The position numbers and the translations under genes were made by a program. From Bog-473 sp963738135 (lineage in GTDB: Bacteria > Actinomycetota > Acidimicrobiia > Acidimicrobiales > RAAP-2), in contig CAVTVK010000003.1 in NCBI GenBank assembly GCA_963738135.1, positions 519,505 through 583,504 on the forward strand: a stretch of 64,000 bases of DNA, given 5' to 3'. Shown here piece by piece: positions 40,306 through 48,135 of the stretch; the stretch's first letter is position 1, and each line of letters opens with the position of its first letter. The notes beneath the pieces are model-generated. The model saw nothing but the letters and a program-made list of their open reading frames with translations. It searched no databases and was not told the origin of the DNA.

Positions 40306-41748
40306 ATGCGAATTATCTACTTCGACATCGACACGCTGCGCGCTGACCACCTCGGTTGCTATGGCTATGAGCGCCCGACGAGCCCGGCCATCGACGCAGT
40401 CGCGGCCGACGGCGTCAGGTTCACCAACGTGTACGCGTCCGACCTCCCCTGCCTCCCGTCCCGCACGGCCCTGAGCAGCGGACGGCTGGGGATCCACAAC
40501 GGGGTCGCTGGACACGGGGGCACCGCCGCCGCCCCGTTTCCAGAAGGGCGCGAGAGAGGCTTCCGCAGCAGGGACGCCGCCGAGACATGGGCCAGCCAAA
40601 TGCAAGAAGTCGGGATGTGGACCGCGTCGGTCAGCACGTTTCCGGAGCGCCACTCCGCCTACCATTTTCTTGCCGGTTTCAACGAGTCGTACAACCTGGG
40701 AACACGTGGCCTCGAGACGGCCGATCAGATCGCGGGTGTGGCCCTCGAGTGGCTCGGCCGAAACGCCACCCGTCCCGACTGGTTCCTGCACGTCCACATG
40801 TGGGATCCCCATACGCCCTATCGGACACCCGAGTCATTCGGCGACCCGTTTGCCGGAATGCCCGCCCCGAGCTGGCTCGATGAAAATGTGCGGGCGCATC
40901 ACTGGAGCCTTCCGGGCCCGCATTCCGCGCAAGAGATCACGGGTTTCGGCCCGCACGCACGATGGCAGGGCTATCCCCGTCAACCGTTGGTGGCCGGCGA
41001 CATGACGCAGGTGCGTCGAATGTTCGACGGCTACGACACCGGGGTGAGCTACGTGGATCACCACATTGACGTCATACTTCGGCAGCTCGCCGCTCTCGGC
41101 ATGGAGGACGAGGTGGCGGTGGTCATCTCGGCCGATCACGGGGAAACGCTGGGTGAACTCGGTATCTACTGCGACCATCAGACGGCCGATCAGCACGTGG
41201 CGCGGGTTCCGATGATCGTCCGCTGGCCGGGACTCGCCAGCGGGGTCGACCATTCGCTCCACTACCAAGTGGACGTCGCGGCCACCCTTCTCGAGCTCAG
41301 CGGAGGCAGCGTCCCGGCGCGGTGGGACGGACGATCGTTCCGGTCCACACTTGCGTCACAGGACTATGCGGGGAGGGAGTGCCTCGTCTTGACGCAAGGG
41401 GCGTGGACCGCCCAGAGGGCCGTTCGATTCGATCAATGGATCTTCATCCGGACCTTCCACGACAGCTACCACGGGTTCCCCGACATCATGCTGTTCGATC
41501 TGCAGACGGATCCGCACGAACAGCACGACCTGGCAGATACTCGACCAGATGTGGTGGCGGTGGGCGCGCAACTCCTCGAGGACTGGAAGCGAGCCGCGGT
41601 GGGGCAGTCGCCGACTGGGGTGGATCCCCTCGACACGGTGCTCGAAGAGGGGGACCCCTGGCATGCACGCTGGCGGCCGGCCGAGTACGACGCGTGGCTG
41701 GAAGAGACCGGTCGGGCCACCTGGGTCAGCCGCGTCGTGGCCGACTGA
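40306..41748 (+). CDS. S1-family sulfatase with intact formylglycine motif
   Basis: 480 residues. The opening FDIDTLRADHLGCYGYERP carries the metal-binding Asp residues. The signature C49-L-P-S-R53 (codon 40450-40452) is the classical site for conversion of Cys to formylglycine, and VISADHGETLGEL gives the second metal cluster. Closely similar in layout to the preceding gene, with the catalytic residue at the same number, so they are likely a duplicated pair. No signal peptide is apparent. It would need a formylglycine-generating enzyme encoded elsewhere. The substrate is unknown; sulfate esters on the locally made polysaccharide are a reasonable guess. Confidence 0.85.
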   Translation: MRIIYFDIDTLRADHLGCYGYERPTSPAIDAVAADGVRFTNVYASDLPCLPSRTALSSGRLGIHNGVAGHGGTAAAPFPEGRERGFRSRDAAETWASQMQEVGMWTASVSTFPERHSAYHFLAGFNESYNLGTRGLETADQIAGVALEWLGRNATRPDWFLHVHMWDPHTPYRTPESFGDPFAGMPAPSWLDENVRAHHWSLPGPHSAQEITGFGPHARWQGYPRQPLVAGDMTQVRRMFDGYDTGVSYVDHHIDVILRQLAALGMEDEVAVVISADHGETLGELGIYCDHQTADQHVARVPMIVRWPGLASGVDHSLHYQVDVAATLLELSGGSVPARWDGRSFRSTLASQDYAGRECLVLTQGAWTAQRAVRFDQWIFIRTFHDSYHGFPDIMLFDLQTDPHEQHDLADTRPDVVAVGAQLLEDWKRAAVGQSPTGVDPLDTVLEEGDPWHARWRPAEYDAWLEETGRATWVSRVVAD

Positions 41749-41776
41749 CCCCTTCTTGCGGCCTGTCGCTCGTCGT

Positions 41777-42187
41777 CTACTCCTGCACGAGCTCGATGAG
41801 CGTGCCGAACGAGGTCTTGGGATGCACGAAGGCGACCGTGGTCCCCCGTGAGCCGGGGCGCGGCGCCTCGTCGATGACCCGCCCTCCGGCGTCCTTGATC
41901 GCCTGCAGCGCCACGGCGCAGTCCTCGACCCGGTAGCCGATGTGGTGCAAGCCCTCGCCCTTGTTGGCCAGGTACTTGGCGACCGGGGAGGTGTCGCTGA
42001 TCGGGGTGAGCAACTGCACGTAGGAGTCGGCCACCTTGAGCAGTGCCTCCTCGACGCCGTCGGACTCGACGCGCTCGCGGTGATCCACCGTGGCGCCGAA
42101 GACATCGGCGTACCAGGCGATGGCGGCCTCGAGGTCGTTCACGGCAATCGCCACGTGATCGATCTCGGTGAGGAGGGAATCGCTCAT
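41777..42187 (-). CDS. mce: methylmalonyl/ethylmalonyl-CoA epimerase
   Basis: 136 residues from the ATG read at 42187, which overlaps the ccr stop (ATGA). Glyoxalase-fold motifs: TEIDHVAIAVNDLEAAIAWY at the start with metal-ligand His, LANKGEGLHHIGYRVED with the second His, and ending FGTLIELVQE with the metal-ligand Glu. It interconverts the 2R and 2S forms of methylmalonyl-CoA; in ethylmalonyl-CoA pathway organisms it also handles ethylmalonyl-CoA. The coupling to ccr supports that dual role. Confidence 0.92.
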   Translation of the reverse strand: MSDSLLTEIDHVAIAVNDLEAAIAWYADVFGATVDHRERVESDGVEEALLKVADSYVQLLTPISDTSPVAKYLANKGEGLHHIGYRVEDCAVALQAIKDAGGRVIDEAPRPGSRGTTVAFVHPKTSFGTLIELVQE

Positions 42188-43524
42188 GCGCCGTGTCTCC
42201 GGAACAAGGTGATGCGGTCCTCGCCAACCTTCGCCCGCAGCGCGGGGTCGTCGATGCCCAAGCCCTCCTCGGGCGCCACGCACAGCACGCCGATCTTGCC
42301 CTCGTGCAAGTTGTGGTGCACCTGGTACGCCGCCTCGCCCACCTGCTCCAAGGGGTAGACGGCGGAGAGCGGTGGGAGCACCTTGCCCTCACAGATGAGC
42401 TGGTTGGCGTCCCAGGCCTCCCGGTAATTGGCGAAGTGCGAGCCTTTGATGGTCTTGAGCTTCATCCAGAGGTGGCGGTTGTCGTACTCGATCATGTAGC
42501 CCGAGGTGGCGGCGCAGGTGACGATCGTCCCCGCCCGCTTGCAGGCGAACACCGAAGCGCCCATCGTCTGGCGGCCCGGGTGCTCGAACACGATTTCGGG
42601 CTCGCCGCCCACCAGGCCGCGGATGTCCTTGCCGAAGCGGCGCCACTCGGATTCGTCCTGGGTGTGCTCGTCGGACCAGAACTTGTAATTGGCGGCCTTG
42701 CGGTCGATCACGGCCTCGACCCCGAGGTCGTTGAGGAGCTTGACCTTCTCGGGCGAGGACACGACGCCGATCGGCGTGCCGCCGCCGTTGAGCACGTGCT
42801 GCACGGCGTAACTGCCGAGGCCACCACTGGCGCCCCAGACGAGCACCTTGTCGTCCTGCGTCATGCGGGCCCCGTTGGGCGAGACCAGCATGCGGTAGGC
42901 GGTGGAGTTGCACAGCGCGTTGACAGCGGCTTCCTCCCAGCTGAGGTGAGTCGCTTTCGGCATGAGCTGGTTGGCCTTCACGACGGTGATGTCGGCCAGC
43001 CCGCCGAAGTTGGACTCGAAGCCCCAGATGCGCTGGTTCGCCGCCAGCATGGAGTCGTCGTGTGCCGAGGGATCCTGGTCGTCGACGTAGTTGCAGTGGA
43101 CGGTGACCTTGTCGCCCACCTTCCAGTTGCGCACCATGGAACCGGTCCGGAGTACGACGCCAGCTGCGTCCGAGCCGACGACGTGGTAGTCGAGGGCGTG
43201 ACGAGCGGCCCAAGGGCCCTCCTTGGCCAATCGGTCGAGGAAGCCGAAGGTGGGCAGGGGCTCGAAGATCGAGGTCCAGACCGTGTTGAAGTTGATCGAC
43301 GACGCCATCACCGCCACATAGGCCTCGTCGGGGGCCAGCTCCGGGAGCGGCACCTCCTCGACGTGGAGGGACCGGCGGGGGTCCTTGTCCGTGGATTCCA
43401 TGCCGTCGAACATGCCGGTTTCACTCCGCTTGACCAGGGCGGCCCGGTAGGAGTCGGGCAAGGGGAGTGCGGCCAGCTCGCCGGCAGAGGCTCCGGCCAG
43501 GGCAGCAGTGAGGATCTCGCTCAT
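42184..43524 (-). CDS. ccr: crotonyl-CoA carboxylase/reductase
   Basis: 446 residues from the ATG read at 43524 (MSEILTAALAGASAGELAAL). Medium-chain dehydrogenase fold with NADPH-binding region VLVWGASGGLGSYAVQHVLN. Ccr-specific strings include SSINFNTVWTSIFEP, LDYHVVGSDAAGVVLRTG and EIVFEHPGRQTMGASVFACK. It reduces and carboxylates crotonyl-CoA to ethylmalonyl-CoA, the signature step of the ethylmalonyl-CoA pathway, and can also supply polyketide extender units. An open frame upstream to 43701 is not family-like. Confidence 0.95.
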   Translation of the reverse strand: MSEILTAALAGASAGELAALPLPDSYRAALVKRSETGMFDGMESTDKDPRRSLHVEEVPLPELAPDEAYVAVMASSINFNTVWTSIFEPLPTFGFLDRLAKEGPWAARHALDYHVVGSDAAGVVLRTGSMVRNWKVGDKVTVHCNYVDDQDPSAHDDSMLAANQRIWGFESNFGGLADITVVKANQLMPKATHLSWEEAAVNALCNSTAYRMLVSPNGARMTQDDKVLVWGASGGLGSYAVQHVLNGGGTPIGVVSSPEKVKLLNDLGVEAVIDRKAANYKFWSDEHTQDESEWRRFGKDIRGLVGGEPEIVFEHPGRQTMGASVFACKRAGTIVTCAATSGYMIEYDNRHLWMKLKTIKGSHFANYREAWDANQLICEGKVLPPLSAVYPLEQVGEAAYQVHHNLHEGKIGVLCVAPEEGLGIDDPALRAKVGEDRITLFRRHGA

Positions 43525-43557
43525 GTGACCTGACGATAGTGGCCCAATAAGATGAGG

Positions 43558-43571
43558 TTTCCGACTGGTAA
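43558..43571. promoter_or_regulatory. candidate operator TTTCC-n4-GGTAA (ccr/phaA)
   Basis: TTTCCGACTGGTAA in the 76-base divergent gap between ccr and phaA. The same arrangement (TTACCGACCGGTAA, 50179-50192) precedes hbd. The shared core CCGACYGGTAA is of the inverted-repeat type bound by TetR-family regulators of acyl-CoA metabolism; the regulator is not identified. Confidence 0.5.
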
Positions 43572-43600
43572 CCAGACCGGCGGGAACCGGAGGTGCAGCA

Positions 43601-44785
43601 ATGGCCGAGGCCGTCATCGTCGCAGGGGCTCGTACGCCCATCGGAAAACTCTCGGGCGCCTTGGCGGGATTCACAGCCATGGACCTGGGCGGATTCGCCA
43701 TAGCGGAGGCTCTCGTCCGAGCCGGCGTGTCTCCCGACCAGGTCGACTACGTGCTCATGGGCCAGGTGATCCTGGCCGGCCAGGGCCAGATCACGGCGCG
43801 CCAGGCCGCGGTGAAGGGCGGCATCCCGATGACGGTCCCCGCCAACACCATCAACAAGGTGTGCCTCTCGGGCCTCAACACGATCTATCTGGCCGACCAG
43901 ATGATCCGGGCCGGGGACGCCGAGATCGTCGTCGCCGGCGGCATGGAGTCGATGACCCAGGCGCCCCACCTCCTGCCCGGTGCCCGCGCCGGTTTTCGCA
44001 TCGGCGACGCCACCCTGGTCGACTCCATGATGTACGACGGGCTCACCGACTCCTTCGACCACATCGCCATGGGGTTGTCCACCGAGCAGCACAACGAAAA
44101 GGTCGGCATCACGCGTGACCGGCAGGACGCCTTCGCGGCAGCGAGTCACGAGAAGGCCGCCGCCGCGGCCAAGGAAGGCCGCCTGGCCGAGGAGATCGTT
44201 CCGGTACAGGTGCCCCAGCGCAAGGGCGACCCGCTTCTGTTCGACACCGACGAAGGCGTGCGACCGGGCACGACGGCCGAGTCGCTCGGAGCCTTGAGGC
44301 CGGCGTTCACCAAGGACGGCACGATCACGGCCGGCAACGCGTCGCAGATCTCCGACGGTGGCGCCGCTGTCGTCGTGATGTCGGCGGCCAAGGCCAAGGA
44401 GCTCGGCATCAAGCCGCTCGGACAGGTGGTCGGTTACGGCATGGTGGCCGGACCCGACAACTCCTTGCTCACCCAGCCGTCGCGGGCCATCGTGAAGGCA
44501 GCCGGCAAGGCCGGCGTCGACCTCGGTGCCATCGACCTCTTCGAGATCAACGAGGCCTTCGCCGCAGTCGGTCTGGCCTCCGTGGACGACATGGGCATCG
44601 ACGAGGACAAGGTCAACGTGAACGGCGGCGCCATCGCGTTGGGCCACCCGGTGGGCATGTCCGGGACCCGGGTGGCGCTCACTGCGCTCCTCGAGCTCCG
44701 CCGCCGTGGTGCTTCCACGGCAGCCGTGGCGCTCTGCGGTGGTGGCGGCCAGGGCGACGCCGCCATTCTGCGTTCGCTGGCCTAA
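43601..44785 (+). CDS. phaA: acetyl-CoA acetyltransferase (thiolase)
   Basis: 394 residues. Condenses two acetyl-CoA to acetoacetyl-CoA (or the reverse). The acyl-accepting Cys lies in INKVCLSGLNTIYLADQMI. The C-terminal active-site strings are NVNGGAIALGHPVGMSGTR (His) and ALCGGGGQGDA (Cys replaced by the Gly-rich CGGGGQGDA variant in which the Cys precedes the glycines). Biosynthetic-type length. Divergent from ccr with a shared operator. The stop overlaps the convergent phosphatase gene by 4 bases. Confidence 0.92.
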   Translation: MAEAVIVAGARTPIGKLSGALAGFTAMDLGGFAIAEALVRAGVSPDQVDYVLMGQVILAGQGQITARQAAVKGGIPMTVPANTINKVCLSGLNTIYLADQMIRAGDAEIVVAGGMESMTQAPHLLPGARAGFRIGDATLVDSMMYDGLTDSFDHIAMGLSTEQHNEKVGITRDRQDAFAAASHEKAAAAAKEGRLAEEIVPVQVPQRKGDPLLFDTDEGVRPGTTAESLGALRPAFTKDGTITAGNASQISDGGAAVVVMSAAKAKELGIKPLGQVVGYGMVAGPDNSLLTQPSRAIVKAAGKAGVDLGAIDLFEINEAFAAVGLASVDDMGIDEDKVNVNGGAIALGHPVGMSGTRVALTALLELRRRGASTAAVALCGGGGQGDAAILRSLA

Positions 44786-45363
44786 CTCGCCTCGTAAGGC
44801 GGGCCCAGGAGGGCCAACAACTTGGCCGTTCCGGCGACCACGTCGGCCCAGTGATCGACGTCGAAGGAATACACGCCGAGTGCGCAGGTGGGAAAGCCGT
44901 GCCCCACCGCAGCCGAGCGCCCCTTCTTGTCGCGGGCGGACAGGAGGCCCAATGACAGTTCTTGCGCAGTGGGGTTGTGACCCACGACCATGGCCGCGTT
45001 GACGTCGTCGGGCAGGGCGCGGAGGGCGGCGAGAACCTCGTCCGGTTCCGCTCCGTAGAGGGCTTCGTCGAAGCGACACCGAGGGGGTTCGGTCATGCTG
45101 CCCAGGACCAGTTCCGCCGTGGCCGCCGTGCGTGCGGCCGGGGAGACCAGGGCGATCTGCGGCCGGGTGACCTTCCGCAAGCCGGGTCCGAGCCCGTCGC
45201 CATCGCCGGCGAACAGGCGTCCGAGGGCGACGGCATCGCGCCGGCCCCGTGGAGCGAGAACGCGGTCGAAGTCAGCGCCGCCCGGCGGTGGGTCGGCCAC
45301 TGTCTTGGCGTGACGGAGCAGCCACAGGATGCGTGCTGCTTTGGCATGTGCCTTGGGTGGCAT
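44782..45363 (-). CDS. histidine phosphatase, SixA-like
   Basis: 193 residues. Catalytic RHG-type motif is LLRHAKT (RHA variant typical of SixA) near residue 17; the second His is in VVGHNPTAQELS. SixA proteins remove phosphate from histidine phosphotransfer domains; other small phosphoesters are possible. Its ATG overlaps the lysC stop (ATGA), so the two are translated together, although no functional connection to aspartokinase is known. Confidence 0.85.
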   Translation of the reverse strand: MPPKAHAKAARILWLLRHAKTVADPPPGGADFDRVLAPRGRRDAVALGRLFAGDGDGLGPGLRKVTRPQIALVSPAARTAATAELVLGSMTEPPRCRFDEALYGAEPDEVLAALRALPDDVNAAMVVGHNPTAQELSLGLLSARDKKGRSAAVGHGFPTCALGVYSFDVDHWADVVAGTAKLLALLGPPYEAS

Positions 45364-46574
45364 CAGCCCAGGGCGAAGGCCGCATGCAGGGAGCGGACAG
45401 CCCGCTCGACGTCCTCCTCGGCCACGATGCACGACGTCCGGATGGTCGAGGTCGAGATCATGTCGATGTTGATCTCCTGGTTGGCCAGAGTCTCGAACAT
45501 GGTGGCGGCGATCCCGGGATGCGACTTCATACCAGCGCCGACAAGGGAGACCCGGGCCACATCGGCGTCGGCCGTCACACCCGTCGCGCCCAACCCGTTG
45601 GCATGGGCCTCGGAGGTCTCGACCGCCACCGGCAGGTCGGTCGTGGGCACGGTGAACGAGATGTCGGTGGTTCCGTGAACCGAGGTGTTCTGCACGATCA
45701 TGTCGACGTTGATCGACCTGTCGGCCAGGGCGCGGAAGAGCTGTGCCGCCACACCCGGACGGTCGGGGACGCCGCTGACGGTGACCTTGGCTTCCGAGGT
45801 GTCGTGGGTCACTGCGGTGACGACGGCGTCTTCCATGTCTGCATCCTCCTCTACCACCCAGGTGCCGGGCTCCCAGGTGAAGCTGCTCCGCACGTGCAGC
45901 GGGACATTGTGGTTCCGGGCGAACTCGACGGCTCGGAGCATCAGGACCCGCCCGCCCGTGGCTGCCATCTCGAGCATCTCCTCGAAGGAGATGCGGTTGA
46001 TCCGGTGGGCCTCGGGCACGATCCGCGGGTCCGCCGTGAACACGCCGGTGACGTCGGTGTAGATCTCGCAGGCGTCGGCGTCGAGGACGGCGGCCAGGGC
46101 GACGGCGGTGGCGTCGGAGCCGCCGCGGCCGAGGGTGGTGATTTCGCGGGCGGCCGACACACCCTGGAACCCCGCCACCACGGGTACCTTGCCGGCCGCC
46201 AGCGCCTCACGGAGGCGGTCCGCCTTCACCTCCCGGATCTTGGCCCGGGTGTGGTCGCCATCGGTGATGATGCCGACCTGGCTGCCGGTGAACGAGGCGG
46301 CGTCCACGCCGAGGTCGGCCAGAGCCATCACCAGCAGCGACATGGAGATGCGCTCCCCGGTACTCACGAGCATGTCGTACTCGCGAGGCGGCTGGGTGGC
46401 GCTGACCGAGTTGGCCAGGTGGATGAGGTCGTCGGTGGTCTTGCCCATGGCACTGACCACGGCCACCACCTCGCTGCCCTGCCGTCGGGTGCGGGCGATG
46501 TGATCGGCCACGGCACGTATCCGGTCGGCGTCGCCGACTGAAGTGCCCCCGAATTTCTGGACCACCAGTGGCAT
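45363..46574 (-). CDS. lysC: aspartate kinase
   Basis: 403 residues from the ATG read at 46574. The N-terminal kinase motif VVQKFGGTSVGDADRI and TTLGRGGSDATAVALAA are diagnostic. Two ACT domains at the C-terminus (VSGVPDRPGVAAQLFRAL and VSLVGAGMKSHPGIAATMFE) bind Lys/Thr for feedback control. First step from aspartate to Lys, Met, Thr and diaminopimelate. An internal start for the beta subunit, as in corynebacteria, is likely but not marked here. No lysine riboswitch is seen upstream. Confidence 0.96.
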   Translation of the reverse strand: MPLVVQKFGGTSVGDADRIRAVADHIARTRRQGSEVVAVVSAMGKTTDDLIHLANSVSATQPPREYDMLVSTGERISMSLLVMALADLGVDAASFTGSQVGIITDGDHTRAKIREVKADRLREALAAGKVPVVAGFQGVSAAREITTLGRGGSDATAVALAAVLDADACEIYTDVTGVFTADPRIVPEAHRINRISFEEMLEMAATGGRVLMLRAVEFARNHNVPLHVRSSFTWEPGTWVVEEDADMEDAVVTAVTHDTSEAKVTVSGVPDRPGVAAQLFRALADRSINVDMIVQNTSVHGTTDISFTVPTTDLPVAVETSEAHANGLGATGVTADADVARVSLVGAGMKSHPGIAATMFETLANQEINIDMISTSTIRTSCIVAEEDVERAVRSLHAAFALG

Positions 46575-46710
46575 CCGGACGAGGCTACAGACTGCCGACC
46601 GTCCTGCTCGCGCCTGTGGCCGGTCTGTGCACAGAGGCACCGTCCACAAAGGTCTGCCCCTGTTGGCGTCGAACCCCGTGGGGCGATCCAAGCCCGTCCC
46701 CGGGATTGGG

Positions 46711-46716
46711 TAGGGT
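46711..46716 (+). promoter_or_regulatory. -10 box placed for a leaderless message
   Basis: TAGGGT ends 8 bases before the GTG start of the cyclophilin gene, so transcription would begin at or next to the start codon. Leaderless mRNAs are common in actinobacteria. Confidence 0.5.
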
Positions 46717-46724
46717 CTCGGGCC

Positions 46725-47567
46725 GTGCCCAGCGACAAGAGAGCCCGCCAGCGCGCGGCCAGGGAGGCCCGGCTGGCCGCCGAGGCGCAGCAACAGAAGC
46801 GCCGCAAGCAGATACGCAACGGCGTGATCGTCGTGGTGCTGGCCGGGATCATCGTCGGGATCGTCTTCCTGGTGTCCGGGGGAAACAACAACTCGGCCTC
46901 CAAATCCACCGACAAGAGCACGACCACGACAGCGGCAGCGAAGGGCGCCAACGCGAAGCTGCAGGCCCAGGCGGACGAAGTGGCGGTGAAGGCGGGCTGC
47001 CCGGCATCACCGAAGACCCCGACGGCCGCCGCCAGCCAGAAGTACACGGCTCCGCCGCCCATGACGATCGACACGTCGAAGCAGTACTCGGCCACGTTCA
47101 AGACGACCGCCGGCACCTTCGAGGCCTCGCTCGACGCCAAGGCCGCTCCCAAGACCGTGAACAACTTCGTGTTCCTGGCCAACAAGGCCTACTTCAACTG
47201 CGGCGCCTTCTTCCGGGTCATTCCCGGATTCGTGCTCCAGACCGGCAATCCGGCGCAGACCAACTCCGGGCCCGAACCGGGATACACGATCCCCGACGAA
47301 CTCCCGCCCAAGGCGAGCAACCCGGCCCAGCAGTACCCCCTGGGCTCGCTGGTGATGGCCAACACGGGCCAGCCCAACAGCGGCGGGAGCCAGTTCTTCG
47401 TGGTGTCGGGGCCGCAGGGCGAGAGCCTCCCCAACAGCTACTCATTGTTCGGGCAGGTCACGTCCGGCATGAGCGTCGTCAGCACCATCGACAAGCAAGG
47501 CTCCGCCAGCGGCGTGCCGCCCGACGTCACCCAACGCATCATCTCTGTCACCATCAACGAGAGCTAG
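46725..47567 (+). CDS. membrane-anchored cyclophilin-type peptidyl-prolyl isomerase
   Basis: 280 residues from GTG 46725. A very basic cytoplasmic start (KRARQRAAREARLAAEAQQQ) precedes one membrane segment at about 35-55 (NGVIVVVLAGIIVGIVFLVS). A Ser/Thr/Ala linker follows, then a cyclophilin domain with FFRVIPGFVLQTGNP, GSLVMANTGQPNSGGSQFFV and YSLFGQVTSGM. It catalyses proline isomerisation in exported proteins. A second, soluble cyclophilin gene starts 10 bases later; the pair probably forms an operon. Confidence 0.93.
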   Translation: MPSDKRARQRAAREARLAAEAQQQKRRKQIRNGVIVVVLAGIIVGIVFLVSGGNNNSASKSTDKSTTTTAAAKGANAKLQAQADEVAVKAGCPASPKTPTAAASQKYTAPPPMTIDTSKQYSATFKTTAGTFEASLDAKAAPKTVNNFVFLANKAYFNCGAFFRVIPGFVLQTGNPAQTNSGPEPGYTIPDELPPKASNPAQQYPLGSLVMANTGQPNSGGSQFFVVSGPQGESLPNSYSLFGQVTSGMSVVSTIDKQGSASGVPPDVTQRIISVTINES

Positions 47568-47577
47568 GACAGCCACC

Positions 47578-48135
47578 ATGGCCACACCGACACCGCCCGC
47601 AGCCGACGGCTCGAGCCCCCAGCAGCGCAAGTTCGACGAAGAGCCACCGATGCTCATCGACCCCAACAAGCGCTACGTGGCGACCATGGTCACCTCACAC
47701 GGCACGATGGTCATTGCGCTCGACCCTCTCGCCGCGCCGAAGACCGTCAACAGCTTCGTCTTCCTGGCCCGCTACCACTACTACGACGGCATCGTGTTCC
47801 ACCGGATCATCCCGGGCTTCGTGCTCCAGGGCGGCGACCCCACCGGGTCAGGCTCGGGCGGACCCGGCTACCGGTTCGACGACGAGCTGCCGGCAGAGGG
47901 GCGCTACAAAGTCGGCTCGCTGGCCATGGCGAACGCCGGACCCAACACGAACGGCAGCCAGTTCTTCGTCATCAGCGGTCCCGACGGCGTGCGCCTCCCG
48001 CCGCTCTACGCCCACTTCGGCGAGGTCGTCACCGGACTCGACGTCGTGGAGAAGATCAACAACGTGGGAAGCCGCTCGGGCGCGCCGACCGAGCGCGTCG
48101 TTATCGAGAGCGTCACGATCGAGGAGAAGGACTAA
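47578..48135 (+). CDS. cyclophilin-type peptidyl-prolyl isomerase
   Basis: 185 residues. Full cyclophilin domain: DGIVFHRIIPGFVLQGGDPT, GSLAMANAGPNTNGSQFFVI (active-site MANA/Q-type loop) and YAHFGEVVTGLDVV. No signal peptide; predicted cytoplasmic partner of the upstream membrane-anchored paralogue. The stop overlaps the convergent DUF222 gene by 4 bases. Confidence 0.93.
   Translation: MATPTPPAADGSSPQQRKFDEEPPMLIDPNKRYVATMVTSHGTMVIALDPLAAPKTVNSFVFLARYHYYDGIVFHRIIPGFVLQGGDPTGSGSGGPGYRFDDELPAEGRYKVGSLAMANAGPNTNGSQFFVISGPDGVRLPPLYAHFGEVVTGLDVVEKINNVGSRSGAPTERVVIESVTIEEKD

Noticed and set aside
46575..46724. Lysine riboswitch or attenuator upstream of lysC
   Set aside because: The gap is only 150 bases, is shared with the divergent cyclophilin promoter, and lacks the riboswitch elements.
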